A DNA stretch of 64,000 nt, from contig NZ_JAJNCX010000006.1 of the NCBI RefSeq assembly GCF_021026315.1, positions 124,001-188,000 on the forward strand. The letters run 5' to 3'. Below, in pieces: positions 35,472 through 44,373 of this stretch. Below the pieces are notes generated by a model. The model was not told the origin of the DNA, searched no databases, and saw nothing but the letters and a program-made list of their open reading frames with translations. The translations under genes and the position numbers were made by a program. Every line of letters starts with the position of its first letter. Within the stretch, counting starts at the first letter, position 1. This DNA comes from Rhizobium sp. C4. GTDB lineage: Bacteria > Pseudomonadota > Alphaproteobacteria > Rhizobiales > Rhizobiaceae.

Positions 35472-37904
35472 TCAAAACCTTGAGACGCAACGTCCGCCGG
35501 CAAGGCGGACCTCACCCGAGGGCTTGCCTTCGCCCTTCAGCAGAATACGGCGCGGGCGGCCGGGCGCGAGGTGGAACCAGTTGTCCGAAACCTCGAAACC
35601 GGCAACATCGATCTGCACATTCTGCGCCAAACGATCGGTCGAAATCTCCAGCGCAAGGCCCTGATCCGACTCAAGAAGTTCCAGCGTGAACTGCACATCG
35701 CGCCGCGCCGCCGTTCGGCCGAGCGGGAAGTGATGGGCGCTGGCGATCTCCTCGCCGCTCGCCCGGTCGATGAGCCGGGCCACGGTCACATCATGCGACG
35801 GCGGGCCGAAGCGGAAGGCATAGGCCGTGTCGAAGAAGGTACCGAAGAGATCGGTCGCGGCAATCGTCATCGCCGAATGCGGATCGAGCGTCAGATCGCG
35901 CCGGCCCGACACGACCGGCACCGCGCCATCGCGCAGGCAGACAAGTTCGACACTCACGTCCCTCGCCTCGCCGAGATCGTTGACGACATGGAGATCGATC
36001 CCGTTCGTCCCTTCGTCCGTCAGCCCGACCTGCAAAGGCCGGAAGGCGCGGCGCACGGCGTGCCAGACGGGCTTGGCCAGCCCCGTCGCATCAATGAGCC
36101 CCCAGCTGGGACCGGGCAAAAGATCCTGAAATGTCCAGATCAGCGCGCCTCGGCAGGACGAGCCCGCCCGCCGCCATTCGGCATAGGTCGCCTCGATCAC
36201 CTCGCCCGTCACGACACGTGACAGATCGAGATAGAGGCCCGGATTTTCCCGACGCAGCCGCTCCGGCTCGACCTCATAGAGAAGCTTCAGATAGAATTCC
36301 CGCACATCCTCGAAATCCCAGCTGGCGCCCCGGTCGCGCGGCACGCGGGCCTTCCAGCGCGGATCGTGGACGGCGGCAACGGGCAGATACTTGTCGAGCG
36401 TCACCTGCTCGGGCACATGGGCGAAGGCGAGGCTTTCGGCGGCAAAGCGGACATGCGCGCGCCGCGCATCGTCGAGCGGCCGCATATAGGCCCCGACGCC
36501 ATAGTAATGCGTGACGCCGGCATTGGGCGAAAAGGGCATCGCCCCGCCCGAAGGCGAATTGGCAACCCAGACGCAATCCGGACGATGGGCACGCACGAGT
36601 TCCGGCAGGATCGATTCCGTCAGCTCCGACCGGTAGGTGCTTTCCGGCAGGCCGAGCATGGCCGCCTGCTGATAGACTTCCGACCCGCCGCAGACGACCG
36701 CAAGCGACGGGGAGGCAGAGGTCCTGTCGAGCAGTTGCGCGACCTCCTGCTTGAGATCGGCAAGCCAGGCCTCGTCAGACGCCGGATAGTCGAAATTGGC
36801 CAGCATCAGTTCCTGCCAGACCATGAGGCCAAGTTCGTCGCAAAGCTGGAAGAATTCGGCACTCTCATAGGCCATGGTGCCGCCGATGCGGATCATGTTC
36901 ATATGTGCCTGCGCGGCCTTTTCCAGCCACGGTCGATAATCCGCCCGCCCGCCCGGCAGGCTGACGATATCGGCGCTTGTCCACACAGCACCCCGGCAGA
37001 AAACCGGCACGCCATTGACCTTCAGCCCGAAGCCCTGCCCGTCCGCATCGCGGTCGATCTCGACATGGCGGAAGCCGGTGCGCCCCAGCGTCACCATCTC
37101 ACCGTTCCAGTCCAGCGTCACATCATGCAGAACCGGCTTGCCATGAGAGCGCGGCCACCAGGCCTCGACACCCGGCAGAACCAGCACAGCCGAACCATCC
37201 ACGACCTTGGCCTTGGCCCCCGCGCAAGCCACCGTCGCGCCCTCGGCATTTTCAACCCGCACGGTCAGATGCCCGCAGCCCTGCGCATCCAGCCGCGCCG
37301 AAATGCGCGCTTCGCCGGGTTCATTCCTGTGATGCCGGATCACCGAAATCGGCCGCCAGGGGCCGACAGCATGCACTTCCGGGCACCAGCCCGGCATTCT
37401 GCCCAGCGTAGTCGTACGGAAGAGCCGCATACCGGCCGGCGTGATCATCTGCGGCCGCCATCGCGCCCGCGGCCCCTTCTTGCCAAGCAGCGGCCCGAGC
37501 GCGCGAAAGCAGATTGCCAACGTGTCGCCACCCTGAAGGTGGACGGTAACGTCATGGCTTAAATACATGCTTTGACTCGAAAGAATCCGATCGCCGTTGA
37601 GGAAGACCTCGGCCACCGTCGCCAGACCTTCGAAGCGCAAAGTCACATCGCCGGGCTCTTCATCCAGCCGCAGCACATACCACGCATCGCGCGTATCCAG
37701 CGGCTTCGGATTGGCCCGATCAAACCGCCCCGCTGCCTCCAGCGCCTGCGCCACCGTGCCCGGCACAGGGGCCGCAATGAAGTCCTCAATGCCGACGATC
37801 TCATCGGGGCGCGCACATGCCCCCGCCGGCGTCAGCTCCATCACCCAGCCGTCGTCGAGGCGGCGGATGGTGGGTTGGGCGGAGGGCGTGGCGTGGTCGG
37901 TCAT
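35472..37904 (-). CDS. Glycoside hydrolase family 2, beta-mannosidase-like
   Basis: An 810-aa enzyme. An N-terminal sugar-binding sandwich (DTRDAWYVLRLDEEPGDVTLRFEGLATVAEVFLNGD) is followed by an Ig-like part and a TIM barrel (NMIRIGGTMAYESAEFFQLCDELGLMVWQELMLANFDYP). The acid/base Glu is probably in VVCGGSE and the nucleophile in RFAAESLAF; both motifs deviate from the usual SGNNE and SEFG. No signal peptide, so it is cytoplasmic. It likely removes terminal beta-mannose or a related sugar from imported oligosaccharides or a polymer. Confidence 0.83.
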   Translation of the reverse strand: MTDHATPSAQPTIRRLDDGWVMELTPAGACARPDEIVGIEDFIAAPVPGTVAQALEAAGRFDRANPKPLDTRDAWYVLRLDEEPGDVTLRFEGLATVAEVFLNGDRILSSQSMYLSHDVTVHLQGGDTLAICFRALGPLLGKKGPRARWRPQMITPAGMRLFRTTTLGRMPGWCPEVHAVGPWRPISVIRHHRNEPGEARISARLDAQGCGHLTVRVENAEGATVACAGAKAKVVDGSAVLVLPGVEAWWPRSHGKPVLHDVTLDWNGEMVTLGRTGFRHVEIDRDADGQGFGLKVNGVPVFCRGAVWTSADIVSLPGGRADYRPWLEKAAQAHMNMIRIGGTMAYESAEFFQLCDELGLMVWQELMLANFDYPASDEAWLADLKQEVAQLLDRTSASPSLAVVCGGSEVYQQAAMLGLPESTYRSELTESILPELVRAHRPDCVWVANSPSGGAMPFSPNAGVTHYYGVGAYMRPLDDARRAHVRFAAESLAFAHVPEQVTLDKYLPVAAVHDPRWKARVPRDRGASWDFEDVREFYLKLLYEVEPERLRRENPGLYLDLSRVVTGEVIEATYAEWRRAGSSCRGALIWTFQDLLPGPSWGLIDATGLAKPVWHAVRRAFRPLQVGLTDEGTNGIDLHVVNDLGEARDVSVELVCLRDGAVPVVSGRRDLTLDPHSAMTIAATDLFGTFFDTAYAFRFGPPSHDVTVARLIDRASGEEIASAHHFPLGRTAARRDVQFTLELLESDQGLALEISTDRLAQNVQIDVAGFEVSDNWFHLAPGRPRRILLKGEGKPSGEVRLAGGRCVSRF

Positions 37905-37930
37905 GGTGTTCCCGTAGCATCTGGATACCT

Positions 37931-38098
37931 CCTCTCCCCTTGTGGGAGAGGAAGAAAAATCAGCATCTTAGCTGCAAGCTAAGTGCTAGATTTTTCAGGT
38001 GAGGGGTGGGCTCCCGCACGGACCCCTCACTTGCAAAATCTATGACTTAGCCTTTGGCTAAGATCATGATTTTGCTTTCTCCCCCACAAGGGGGAGAA
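37931..38098. repeat. Pair of inverted rhizobial-type intergenic elements
   Basis: Two related elements of about 75 bp point in opposite directions (37,931-38,009 and 38,023-38,098). Each runs from a CTCCCCTTGTGGGAG-type palindrome through an AAAATC...GATTTT bracket enclosing a CTTAGC...GCTAAG hairpin to a GTGAGGGGT end. Together they make a long inverted repeat covering almost the whole gap between two minus-strand genes. The fragment at 33-60 carries the same end palindrome. Confidence 0.8.
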
Positions 38099-38103
38099 CA
38101 AGA

Positions 38104-39063
38104 TCACCCCAGCGCCCTGCCCGCGCTCTCCATCAACTTCTCCCAGGCCTCCGCCGCCGGTTCGAGCGCGCCAGTCAGCGGCTCGAACTTCTTGCGGGTC
38201 ACGGCGCGGGCCAGCTGGAACTGGGCCGATTTCATCACTTCCGAAATCCGCATCGCATGGGCCGCGGGCTCGGCAAATTCCGGCCCCAGCCATTCGAAAT
38301 AGCTGCCGCAGAGTTCGAAATTGGCGCCCGCCTGCCGCAGCGTGTTGAAGGCATATTTGTGGAAGAAGCCGAAGGGACGTTCGGCAACCTTCGCTGCGGC
38401 CTCAGGGAAGATCGAGGAAAAGGCCGCAATCGGATTTTCCGCCGGCCGGCGATCATAGTGATACTGGCCGAGCGAGAATGCCTCCTCGCGCAACTCGCGC
38501 TCCTCCGGATAGAAATCCGGCAGCTTGGCGAATTCGGTATAGGGCAGGAAAGGAAGCGCACCTTCCGGCGCATTCAGCTGGAACAGCCCGTCGAAATCCT
38601 CACCTGACAGATGAAAGAAACCGGCGTTGTGGAAATAGTCGAGCTCTCTCGTCTCGAGATCCATGCGGTTGATCGCAACCGTCGTCTTGCCGTGTTCCTG
38701 ACGATAGGCCACGCCCTGCGTGTCGGGCATGTAGAATGAGTCCATCTCGATCAGGCAGATGCGACCGCGCGCCGCCTGCTCGGCGACATGGGCCTCGACC
38801 TTGTCGTAGATCGCAAGTTCGGTGACGACAATTCCGTACAGGGTTTCAAGGTCTTCCAGCGGAACCTTGAAGAAGGTCATCTGGTCGCCCTCGAAATCCT
38901 GGGTCAGCGTGAAGCCGAGCATGGATTGCGGTGGCAGGCCTTGCGCGGCCAGAAGCTCGATCCAGAGATCGGTATAGCAATTGGTTTCAGGCCACATGCG
39001 CTCCGGGGAATGGAGCGCATGTGGCTGATAGCCAAACGGTGTGACGTTCAGGATGCCCGACAT
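38104..39063 (-). CDS. DUF1839 protein of the amino acid-carrier protein cluster
   Basis: A 319-aa protein (FGYQPHALHSPERMWPETNCYTDLWIELLAAQGL...) that I recognise as DUF1839. No cofactor motif is obvious; a Cys (ETNCYTD) and several His are conserved-looking. The start ATG gives the family N-terminus; the longer open frame reads into the ligase gene. It lies 4 bp after the amino acid-[carrier protein] ligase, last in a four-gene run. Members occur next to this ligase in other rhizobia, so it may use or transfer the carrier-bound aminoacyl group. The reaction is unknown. Confidence 0.82.
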   Translation of the reverse strand: MSGILNVTPFGYQPHALHSPERMWPETNCYTDLWIELLAAQGLPPQSMLGFTLTQDFEGDQMTFFKVPLEDLETLYGIVVTELAIYDKVEAHVAEQAARGRICLIEMDSFYMPDTQGVAYRQEHGKTTVAINRMDLETRELDYFHNAGFFHLSGEDFDGLFQLNAPEGALPFLPYTEFAKLPDFYPEERELREEAFSLGQYHYDRRPAENPIAAFSSIFPEAAAKVAERPFGFFHKYAFNTLRQAGANFELCGSYFEWLGPEFAEPAAHAMRISEVMKSAQFQLARAVTRKKFEPLTGALEPAAEAWEKLMESAGRALG

Positions 39064-39067
39064 CGGA

Positions 39068-39976
39068 TCAACCGAAGAGGGCGTCGCGGACCTCACGCGG
39101 CCACAGCTTGGGATCGAGCCCGTGGTGGTGGAAGAGCGCGAGCGCAATGCGCTCCAGGCCGAAGCCGACGCAGGCCGTGTGGGCGGTTTCGCCGTCAACG
39201 GTCTTCAGATCCCAGGTCTTGCCGAAATGGTCCTGATGATAGTTGAAGCTCATGCAGGCCGTCGGCTTGGAAACCGAGGTAATCGGGATGAGCAGTTCGA
39301 ACTTCAGGTTCTGGTCGCGCTGGTTGTTCTTCATCAGGCGGCCGGCGCGGCCGAAGAAGGGGTCGTTGGCAACGTCGATATCGACCGGCAGCGCCACCTG
39401 CGCCATCAGTTCCTTGCCCTTTTCCATCCATTCCTGGCGGAAGGCCATGACGTCAGCCGGCTTGCCCATGCGGACGAACTCGCGCATGCGGAAGAGCTGC
39501 ATGCGGGCCGGGTCCATCGAGGGCTCGTGGCGGAAGCAATAGGACTGGATGTTGAACAGGCCGCCGCCCGCCTGGAGATTGCCGCGCTTGGCGACGATCG
39601 GATAGAGCGGATAGCAGGCCGCCGGCGTCAGGACGATGTCGGAAGCCTTCTGGCCGCCCGTCCAGTCTTCGCCTGCTGCCATGCACTGGATGAGATCGGC
39701 ATGCGCCAGATCGTCGCCGCAGAAGCAGTGAACCGTGCCCGCCAGCTGCGGGAAGTTCTTCATGTAGCCCGAGCCTTCGAAATAGCTGCGGTTCATGCCG
39801 GGGGGGAAGCGGATGACTTCGGCACCCGTTTCGCCGGAAAACTTGTCGATCAGGCGTTCGAAGCCGGTGATCACATCTTCGAACGTGCCGGAGCGCGCAT
39901 AGAGCCCTTCGACGCCGGTGTCGATCAGGAGACCGCTATCGAACAGGCGGTCGAGGAAAGTCACTTGCATATCCAT
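39068..39976 (-). CDS. Amino acid-[carrier protein] ligase (truncated seryl-tRNA synthetase-like)
   Basis: A 302-aa stand-alone class II aminoacyl-tRNA-synthetase-like catalytic domain with no tRNA-binding arm. Motif 2 is [22 protein letters not shown] and motif 3 is [12 protein letters not shown]. Cys121, Glu166 and Cys269 have the same spacing (45 and 103 residues) as the zinc ligands described for the Bradyrhizobium enzyme (Cys131, Glu176, Cys279). These enzymes activate glycine or alanine with ATP and load it on the phosphopantetheine arm of a carrier protein instead of tRNA. The carrier gene is two genes upstream in the same operon. Confidence 0.93.
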   Translation of the reverse strand: MDMQVTFLDRLFDSGLLIDTGVEGLYARSGTFEDVITGFERLIDKFSGETGAEVIRFPPGMNRSYFEGSGYMKNFPQLAGTVHCFCGDDLAHADLIQCMAAGEDWTGGQKASDIVLTPAACYPLYPIVAKRGNLQAGGGLFNIQSYCFRHEPSMDPARMQLFRMREFVRMGKPADVMAFRQEWMEKGKELMAQVALPVDIDVANDPFFGRAGRLMKNNQRDQNLKFELLIPITSVSKPTACMSFNYHQDHFGKTWDLKTVDGETAHTACVGFGLERIALALFHHHGLDPKLWPREVRDALFG

Positions 39977-39980
39977 AGCG

Positions 39981-41165
39981 TTATCCCAAAAGGCTGGTGT
40001 CGAGTTTGTGGACGGTGAGCATCGTCGCCGTGTTCGACAGAATACGGTCGTTGGAAATCATCAGCTGGGCCGAATGCGCATCGCGCAGGTGGCGGCCAAG
40101 GCTGTAGGGCGTGCCGTTCTTGTAGCCGGCAATGCCGCAGATCATCATGGCCTGGTTGATGACCGAGAGGATCTTCTGCGAGGTCGCGATCTTGACGTTG
40201 TTCATCGCCACCGCAAAGCCCATCGAGGAGAGCTGCGCCGGATCTTCCTTGGCAGCCTCGAAACGTTCCATGCCGGCAATGACGTTGGACTTGATCAGGT
40301 GCAGTTCGGCCGTGGCTTCGGCCAGACGCAGCGCGCCGGGGGGCGTCGTGCCGGGGTTGGCACGCGCTGCGGCACGGACAAAGGCCTGTGCGCGGGTGAC
40401 GGCGTTGAGCGCGATGCCGTACCAGACGCCCGACCACAGAAGGTGGCAGGTGGCGAGCATGGATTCAGCGGCGATTTCCGCGAACGGCTTCGGCAGGATC
40501 TGCACGCTCGGCGCTTCCGCCTTGAACAGGAAGCCGTCCGAGCAGGTGCCGCGCATGCCGAGCGTGTCCCAGACATGGGTCTGTTCGAGCGTGTACTGGT
40601 CCTTGAGGAAGACGGTCATGACCTGATCGGTCGAGGCGGCGTCCTTGTGGGCGCGGGACGTGATCAGGATCGCATCGGCCTGCTTGCCATAGGAAATGAC
40701 GGTCGCTTCCTTGGTCAGGCGGCAGACGTCGCCGTCGACCTCGATGGCGCAGATCGAATTGCGCAGGTTGCCGCCGATGCCGGCTTCGGTCGTGGCCGAG
40801 CCGAGAAGCAGCTGTTCGCGCACGATGCGGTGCATGAAGGCTTCATGCCATTCGTCGCCCATGCCGTGCGAGACGCAGCTCGACAGCTTGATGTGGTGCA
40901 TGGCGAAGATCATGGCCGAGGAGGCGCATTCCTGCGCGATGATCGAGCAGACTTCCGCGATCTCGGCAATGGTGGCGCCCTCGCCGCCCAGAAGGATCGG
41001 GATCTGGATGCCGAACAGGCGCGCCGACTTCATGGCGGCAACGGCTTCATGCGGGAAGCGGCCTTCCTTGTCGACGGCATCGGCATGTTTGGCGGCAACG
41101 GCTGCCACTTCGCGGGCGCGCTCGACGAGCCCGGCGCCGCGAATTTCAGACATCATGTTCATCAC
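39981..41165 (-). CDS. Acyl-CoA dehydrogenase-like flavoprotein of the carrier-protein cluster
   Basis: A 394-aa protein of the acyl-CoA dehydrogenase fold: N-terminal helical part, a middle beta domain ([28 protein letters not shown]) and a C-terminal four-helix part with the FAD-contact-like segment [23 protein letters not shown]. The ATG overlaps the end of the carrier-protein gene by 4 bp. In this position it may oxidise an aminoacyl or acyl group while it is attached to the carrier, as acyl-CoA dehydrogenase homologues do in carrier-bound amino acid pathways. This is inference. Confidence 0.85.
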   Translation of the reverse strand: MMNMMSEIRGAGLVERAREVAAVAAKHADAVDKEGRFPHEAVAAMKSARLFGIQIPILLGGEGATIAEIAEVCSIIAQECASSAMIFAMHHIKLSSCVSHGMGDEWHEAFMHRIVREQLLLGSATTEAGIGGNLRNSICAIEVDGDVCRLTKEATVISYGKQADAILITSRAHKDAASTDQVMTVFLKDQYTLEQTHVWDTLGMRGTCSDGFLFKAEAPSVQILPKPFAEIAAESMLATCHLLWSGVWYGIALNAVTRAQAFVRAAARANPGTTPPGALRLAEATAELHLIKSNVIAGMERFEAAKEDPAQLSSMGFAVAMNNVKIATSQKILSVINQAMMICGIAGYKNGTPYSLGRHLRDAHSAQLMISNDRILSNTATMLTVHKLDTSLLG

Positions 41166-41413
41166 GCAGCCTCCCGGCCTTCAACGATGGCGGAGACGGT
41201 TTCGGCAATCGCGTCGATCGAGGCGAACGACTTGCGGTTCAGCAGGTGATCCGGAAATTCGATGTCGAAGGCATCCTCGATGCCGAGCATCAGCTGCACC
41301 GACGCGAAGGACGAAAGACCGGCCGCGTAGAGATCCGCGCTGTCAGCCAGCGTATCAACCGCGACAGGCAGGCCGCCGAGCTTGCCCAAAAGTTCCCTGA
41401 TCTTGTCCTTCAT
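41162..41413 (-). CDS. Acyl/aminoacyl carrier protein
   Basis: An 83-aa carrier protein. DSADLYAAGLSSFASVQLMLGIEDAF matches the helix II region of carrier proteins; Ser35 (LSSF) aligns with the phosphopantetheine-bearing Ser. The Asp usually before that Ser is replaced by Ser34, giving an aminoacyl-carrier-like GLSSF. ATG 41413 has AAGGAGAAG upstream. It is the first gene of the operon with the dehydrogenase, the stand-alone ligase and DUF1839, and is the expected acceptor for the ligase. Confidence 0.92.
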   Translation of the reverse strand: MKDKIRELLGKLGGLPVAVDTLADSADLYAAGLSSFASVQLMLGIEDAFDIEFPDHLLNRKSFASIDAIAETVSAIVEGREAA

Positions 41414-41550
41414 CTTCTTCTCCTTGTCAGAACAAAGTGCGAAAGCATCCCTAATGATGGGGAGAAGAAAACCACAGGCGGGATAAGATCGACCTAAAGA
41501 ATATAGACAAAAAATCCTTAACCTCAGGCTGTGTCCCAAAATAGGACCGC

Positions 41551-41579
41551 TTGACAACATACTCGGTAGTATGTCTACT
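41551..41579 (+). promoter_or_regulatory. Predicted promoter of the TetR gene
   Basis: TTGACA (-35) and TCTACT (-10) separated by 17 bp, about 57 bp upstream of the TetR ATG. An inverted repeat fills the whole spacer. Confidence 0.6.
41557..41574. promoter_or_regulatory. TetR-type operator
   Basis: ACATACT-CGGT-AGTATGT has perfect 7-bp arms and lies between the -35 and -10 boxes of the TetR gene. Position and form fit autorepression by the adjacent TetR-family protein; it may also affect the divergent carrier-protein operon starting at 41,413. Confidence 0.75.
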
Positions 41580-41635
41580 TTCCGCAAGGGCCGCCCGGAT
41601 CTGGAAGCGGCGGCAGACGGGGAGGACGGGACCGC

Positions 41636-42307
41636 ATGACCGCGAATGCGTCCGCGCAAAACAGCCTTGAGCACAGCCTGGTCGAAGAAGGCCAGATCGA
41701 GATCCTGCGTATGGCGGCGCAATGCTTCATGACGCGCGGCTTTGCCTCCACCAGCATCGACGATGTTGCCCGTAGGCTCGGCTCCACGAAGGGCCGCATC
41801 TACCACTTCTTCGCTTCCAAGGCGGACCTCTTCTTCGCCGTTGCCGAGGTCGGCATGGAGTTCAACTACGCCGCCATCGATGCCAGCCTGAAGAAGGAAG
41901 CGCCGGCGATCGAGCGCCTGCGCGACATGGCGTTTGCCCATTGCATGTCGATGATCGAGACGCAGGCCTACCAGCACTCCGTCTGGCAGGGGGTGGAAAT
42001 CCACCTGCGCGGATCGACAACGCCGGAACAGCGCGAGCGTCTCAATGCGCTTATCGAGTCCCGCGAGCGCTATTCGGCTCTTTTCAAGACGGTTATGGAA
42101 GAAGCTGTCCGCGATGGCCATATACGCTATCGTGATCCAAGCATCGCGCGGCAGCTGATGTTCATGGCGCTGAACTCGCCGATCTTCTGGTACAAGCCGC
42201 GCCCCGGCGAAACGGCGCAAGACCGTCGCCGGATCGCGCAGCAATGCACCGACTATGCCCTTGCCGGGTTGGGAGACCCGGCGGCGGCGGAACGCCCGAA
42301 CGCATAA
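41636..42307 (+). CDS. TetR-family transcriptional regulator
   Basis: A 223-aa regulator. The helix-turn-helix at about residues 25-70 reads ILRMAAQCFMTRGFASTSIDDVARRLGSTKGRIYHFFASKADLFF, a clear TetR_N domain; the rest is a helical ligand-binding domain with no named subfamily. GGGAGGACGG precedes the ATG. It opens the second transporter and beta-oxidation gene series, so an acyl-CoA or the imported acid is a reasonable inducer, as for other TetR proteins of fatty-acid pathways. The palindrome upstream is its likely site. Confidence 0.88.
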   Translation: MTANASAQNSLEHSLVEEGQIEILRMAAQCFMTRGFASTSIDDVARRLGSTKGRIYHFFASKADLFFAVAEVGMEFNYAAIDASLKKEAPAIERLRDMAFAHCMSMIETQAYQHSVWQGVEIHLRGSTTPEQRERLNALIESRERYSALFKTVMEEAVRDGHIRYRDPSIARQLMFMALNSPIFWYKPRPGETAQDRRRIAQQCTDYALAGLGDPAAAERPNA

Positions 42308-42395
42308 GGAGACTGAAAACGCGGCAGTGGAGGACTGCCCGAAAACGCAAGAAACACGATGGCCCAAGGGCCAGGGTTCAGGGAGGGACCTTTAA

Positions 42396-43271
42396 GTGGA
42401 TTTATTGCAATTGCTGATCAGCGGCCTGGCAAATGGCTGCGTCTACGGCCTGATCGCCCTCGGCTTCGTGCTGATCTACAAGGCGACGGAAGCCGTGAAC
42501 TTCGCCCAGGGCGATTTCATGATGCTGGGGGCGTTTCTGACCCTCACCTTCGCCAATTCCAACGAACTCGGCCTGCCCTTCTGGCTCGCCTGCATCCTCG
42601 CTGTCGCCGTCATGGCGGTGGTCGGCTATCTGGTGGAAGCGCTTCTCATCCGCCGCATGTTCGGCGAGAGCCAGATCGCCATCGTCATCCTCACCATCTC
42701 GCTCGGCATCGTGCTGCGTTTTCTCGCAGGCGTCATCTGGGGTCATGAGCCGCAGTCGCTGCAGAGCCCGCTGGCCGGCAAGGAGGTGCGGATCGGCAGC
42801 CTCGTGCTCGGCTTCGACGACATGACGATCATCATTGTCACGCTGCTCCTGACGCTCGGCCTCTATCTCTTCTTCGCCAGGACGAAGATAGGTCTCGCCA
42901 TGCAGGCCGCCTCGCAGAACCAGCTCGCCGCCTATTACATGGGCATTCCGGTCAAGCGCGTCCATGCGCTGGTCTGGGCGCTGGCCGGCGGGGTCGCCGC
43001 CATTGCCGGCATCCTCTTCGCCGCCAAGGGCACGATCGATCCGTCCACGGGCCTGCTCGGCATCAAGGCATCCGCCGCGGCCATCATCGGCGGTTTCGGC
43101 TCGCTGCCCGGCGCGCTTCTCGGCGGGCTGATCATCGGCCTCGTCGAACCCTTGTCGTCGCGCTATGTCGCCGCCGGCGTGTCGCAGATCATGCCCTACC
43201 TGATCCTGCTCATCGTCCTCATCGTTCGCCCCCACGGCCTGCTGTCGCAGGTCCGCGCGAAGAAGGTGTGA
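42396..43271 (+). CDS. Liv-type ABC transporter permease (LivH-like), second system
   Basis: A 291-aa permease with eight or so hydrophobic segments and the LivH signature GLANGCVYGLIALGFVLIYKATEAVNFAQGDFMMLG. It uses a GTG start (MDLLQLL). It belongs to the HAAT/branched-chain family but sits with a CoA ligase, a TetR regulator and beta-oxidation genes, which points to a carboxylic acid, not leucine, as substrate. First gene of a four-subunit set with very short spacers (4 bp to the next). Confidence 0.88.
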   Translation: MDLLQLLISGLANGCVYGLIALGFVLIYKATEAVNFAQGDFMMLGAFLTLTFANSNELGLPFWLACILAVAVMAVVGYLVEALLIRRMFGESQIAIVILTISLGIVLRFLAGVIWGHEPQSLQSPLAGKEVRIGSLVLGFDDMTIIIVTLLLTLGLYLFFARTKIGLAMQAASQNQLAAYYMGIPVKRVHALVWALAGGVAAIAGILFAAKGTIDPSTGLLGIKASAAAIIGGFGSLPGALLGGLIIGLVEPLSSRYVAAGVSQIMPYLILLIVLIVRPHGLLSQVRAKKV

Positions 43272-43275
43272 GCCG

Positions 43276-44373
43276 ATGCGGATCGTTTTCAAGACCACCT
43301 ACGAGGCCGATATCCGGCTCTTCAAGCACGGCGCACAGGGCTTCTGGTATGCGCTCCTGCTCATCGTCGCGATTGCCGCTCCCTTCATCCTCGGGGACTT
43401 CCTGACCGGCGAAGCGACCAATGTGCTGATCTGGGCGATCTGCGGCATGGGCCTCATGCTGCTTGTCGGCCAGAGCGGACAGGCAAGCCTCGGCCACGCC
43501 GCCTTCATGGCCATCGGCGCCTATTCCTGCGTGCTTCTGGAAAGCGCCGGCGTGCCCTTCATTCTCGCGCTGCCGCTCGGCGGCATCATCACCGGCATTG
43601 CCGGCGGGCTTTTCGCAATGCCCGTCACGCGCCTGCACGGAATCTATCTGGCAATTGCCACACTCGCCGTCTCGGTCATGATGGAAGACGTCATCGTTCT
43701 CGCCGAACCGCTGACCGGCGGCGTCAACGGGCTGATGGCGGCTGACATCGAGATCTTCGGCATCAACTTCAACCGCTACGGCAATGCCTCCGGCCTCTAC
43801 TGGCTGATCCTCGCCATCGCCATCCTGATCGTGCTCGCCTACCGCAACATCCAGCGCTCGCCGCTCGGCCGCGCCTTTGCCGCCGTGCGCGATTCCGAAA
43901 TCTCGGCGCAGGCCATGGGCATCAACGTGGCCCGCACCAAGGCCATGGCCTTTGCGATCTCCACCTTCATGACCGGCATCGGCGGCGCGCTGATGGGCCA
44001 CTTCGCCGGCGTCTTCAACCAGGAGACCTTCAACCTCGTCATCTCGATCAATCTCCTTCTGATGATCGTCATCGGCGGGCTCGGCACCATCCATGGCGCC
44101 TTCCTCGGCGCGGTCGTCATCGGCTTCCTGCCACAGGCGATTGCCTTTGCCCGCGACGGGCTGGGCCACCTCTTCCATTTCGACTCCATCGCGATCCCCG
44201 GCCTGGAGACCGGGATCTTCGGCACGATCCTCATCCTCTTCATCCTGTTCGAGCCGCTCGGCATCTACGGACGCTGGGTGAAGATCCGCACCTATTTCGA
44301 GCTGTTTCCCTTCGCCCGGCGCGACATGTTCCGCCGCCAGAAGAGCTACCTCAAGACGGAGCGCATCAGATGA
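43276..44373 (+). CDS. Liv-type ABC transporter permease (LivM-like), second system
   Basis: A 365-aa permease, shorter than the first-system LivM because it lacks most of the N-terminal extension. The signature GMGLMLLVGQSGQASLGHAAFMAIGAY and the coupling loop RSPLGRAFAAVRDSEISAQAMGINVARTK are clear. About nine hydrophobic segments. The stop overlaps the next ATG by 4 bp (ATGA). Partner of the preceding LivH-like subunit. Confidence 0.88.
   Translation: MRIVFKTTYEADIRLFKHGAQGFWYALLLIVAIAAPFILGDFLTGEATNVLIWAICGMGLMLLVGQSGQASLGHAAFMAIGAYSCVLLESAGVPFILALPLGGIITGIAGGLFAMPVTRLHGIYLAIATLAVSVMMEDVIVLAEPLTGGVNGLMAADIEIFGINFNRYGNASGLYWLILAIAILIVLAYRNIQRSPLGRAFAAVRDSEISAQAMGINVARTKAMAFAISTFMTGIGGALMGHFAGVFNQETFNLVISINLLLMIVIGGLGTIHGAFLGAVVIGFLPQAIAFARDGLGHLFHFDSIAIPGLETGIFGTILILFILFEPLGIYGRWVKIRTYFELFPFARRDMFRRQKSYLKTERIR

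Noticed and set aside
37931-38098. CRISPR-like repeat array
   Set aside because: Only two inverted copies, no regular spacers and no cas genes; it is an intergenic repeat pair.
42360-42373. TGGCCC-AA-GGGCCA inverted repeat before the second livH
   Set aside because: The two-base loop is too small for an RNA hairpin and no operator function can be argued from position alone.
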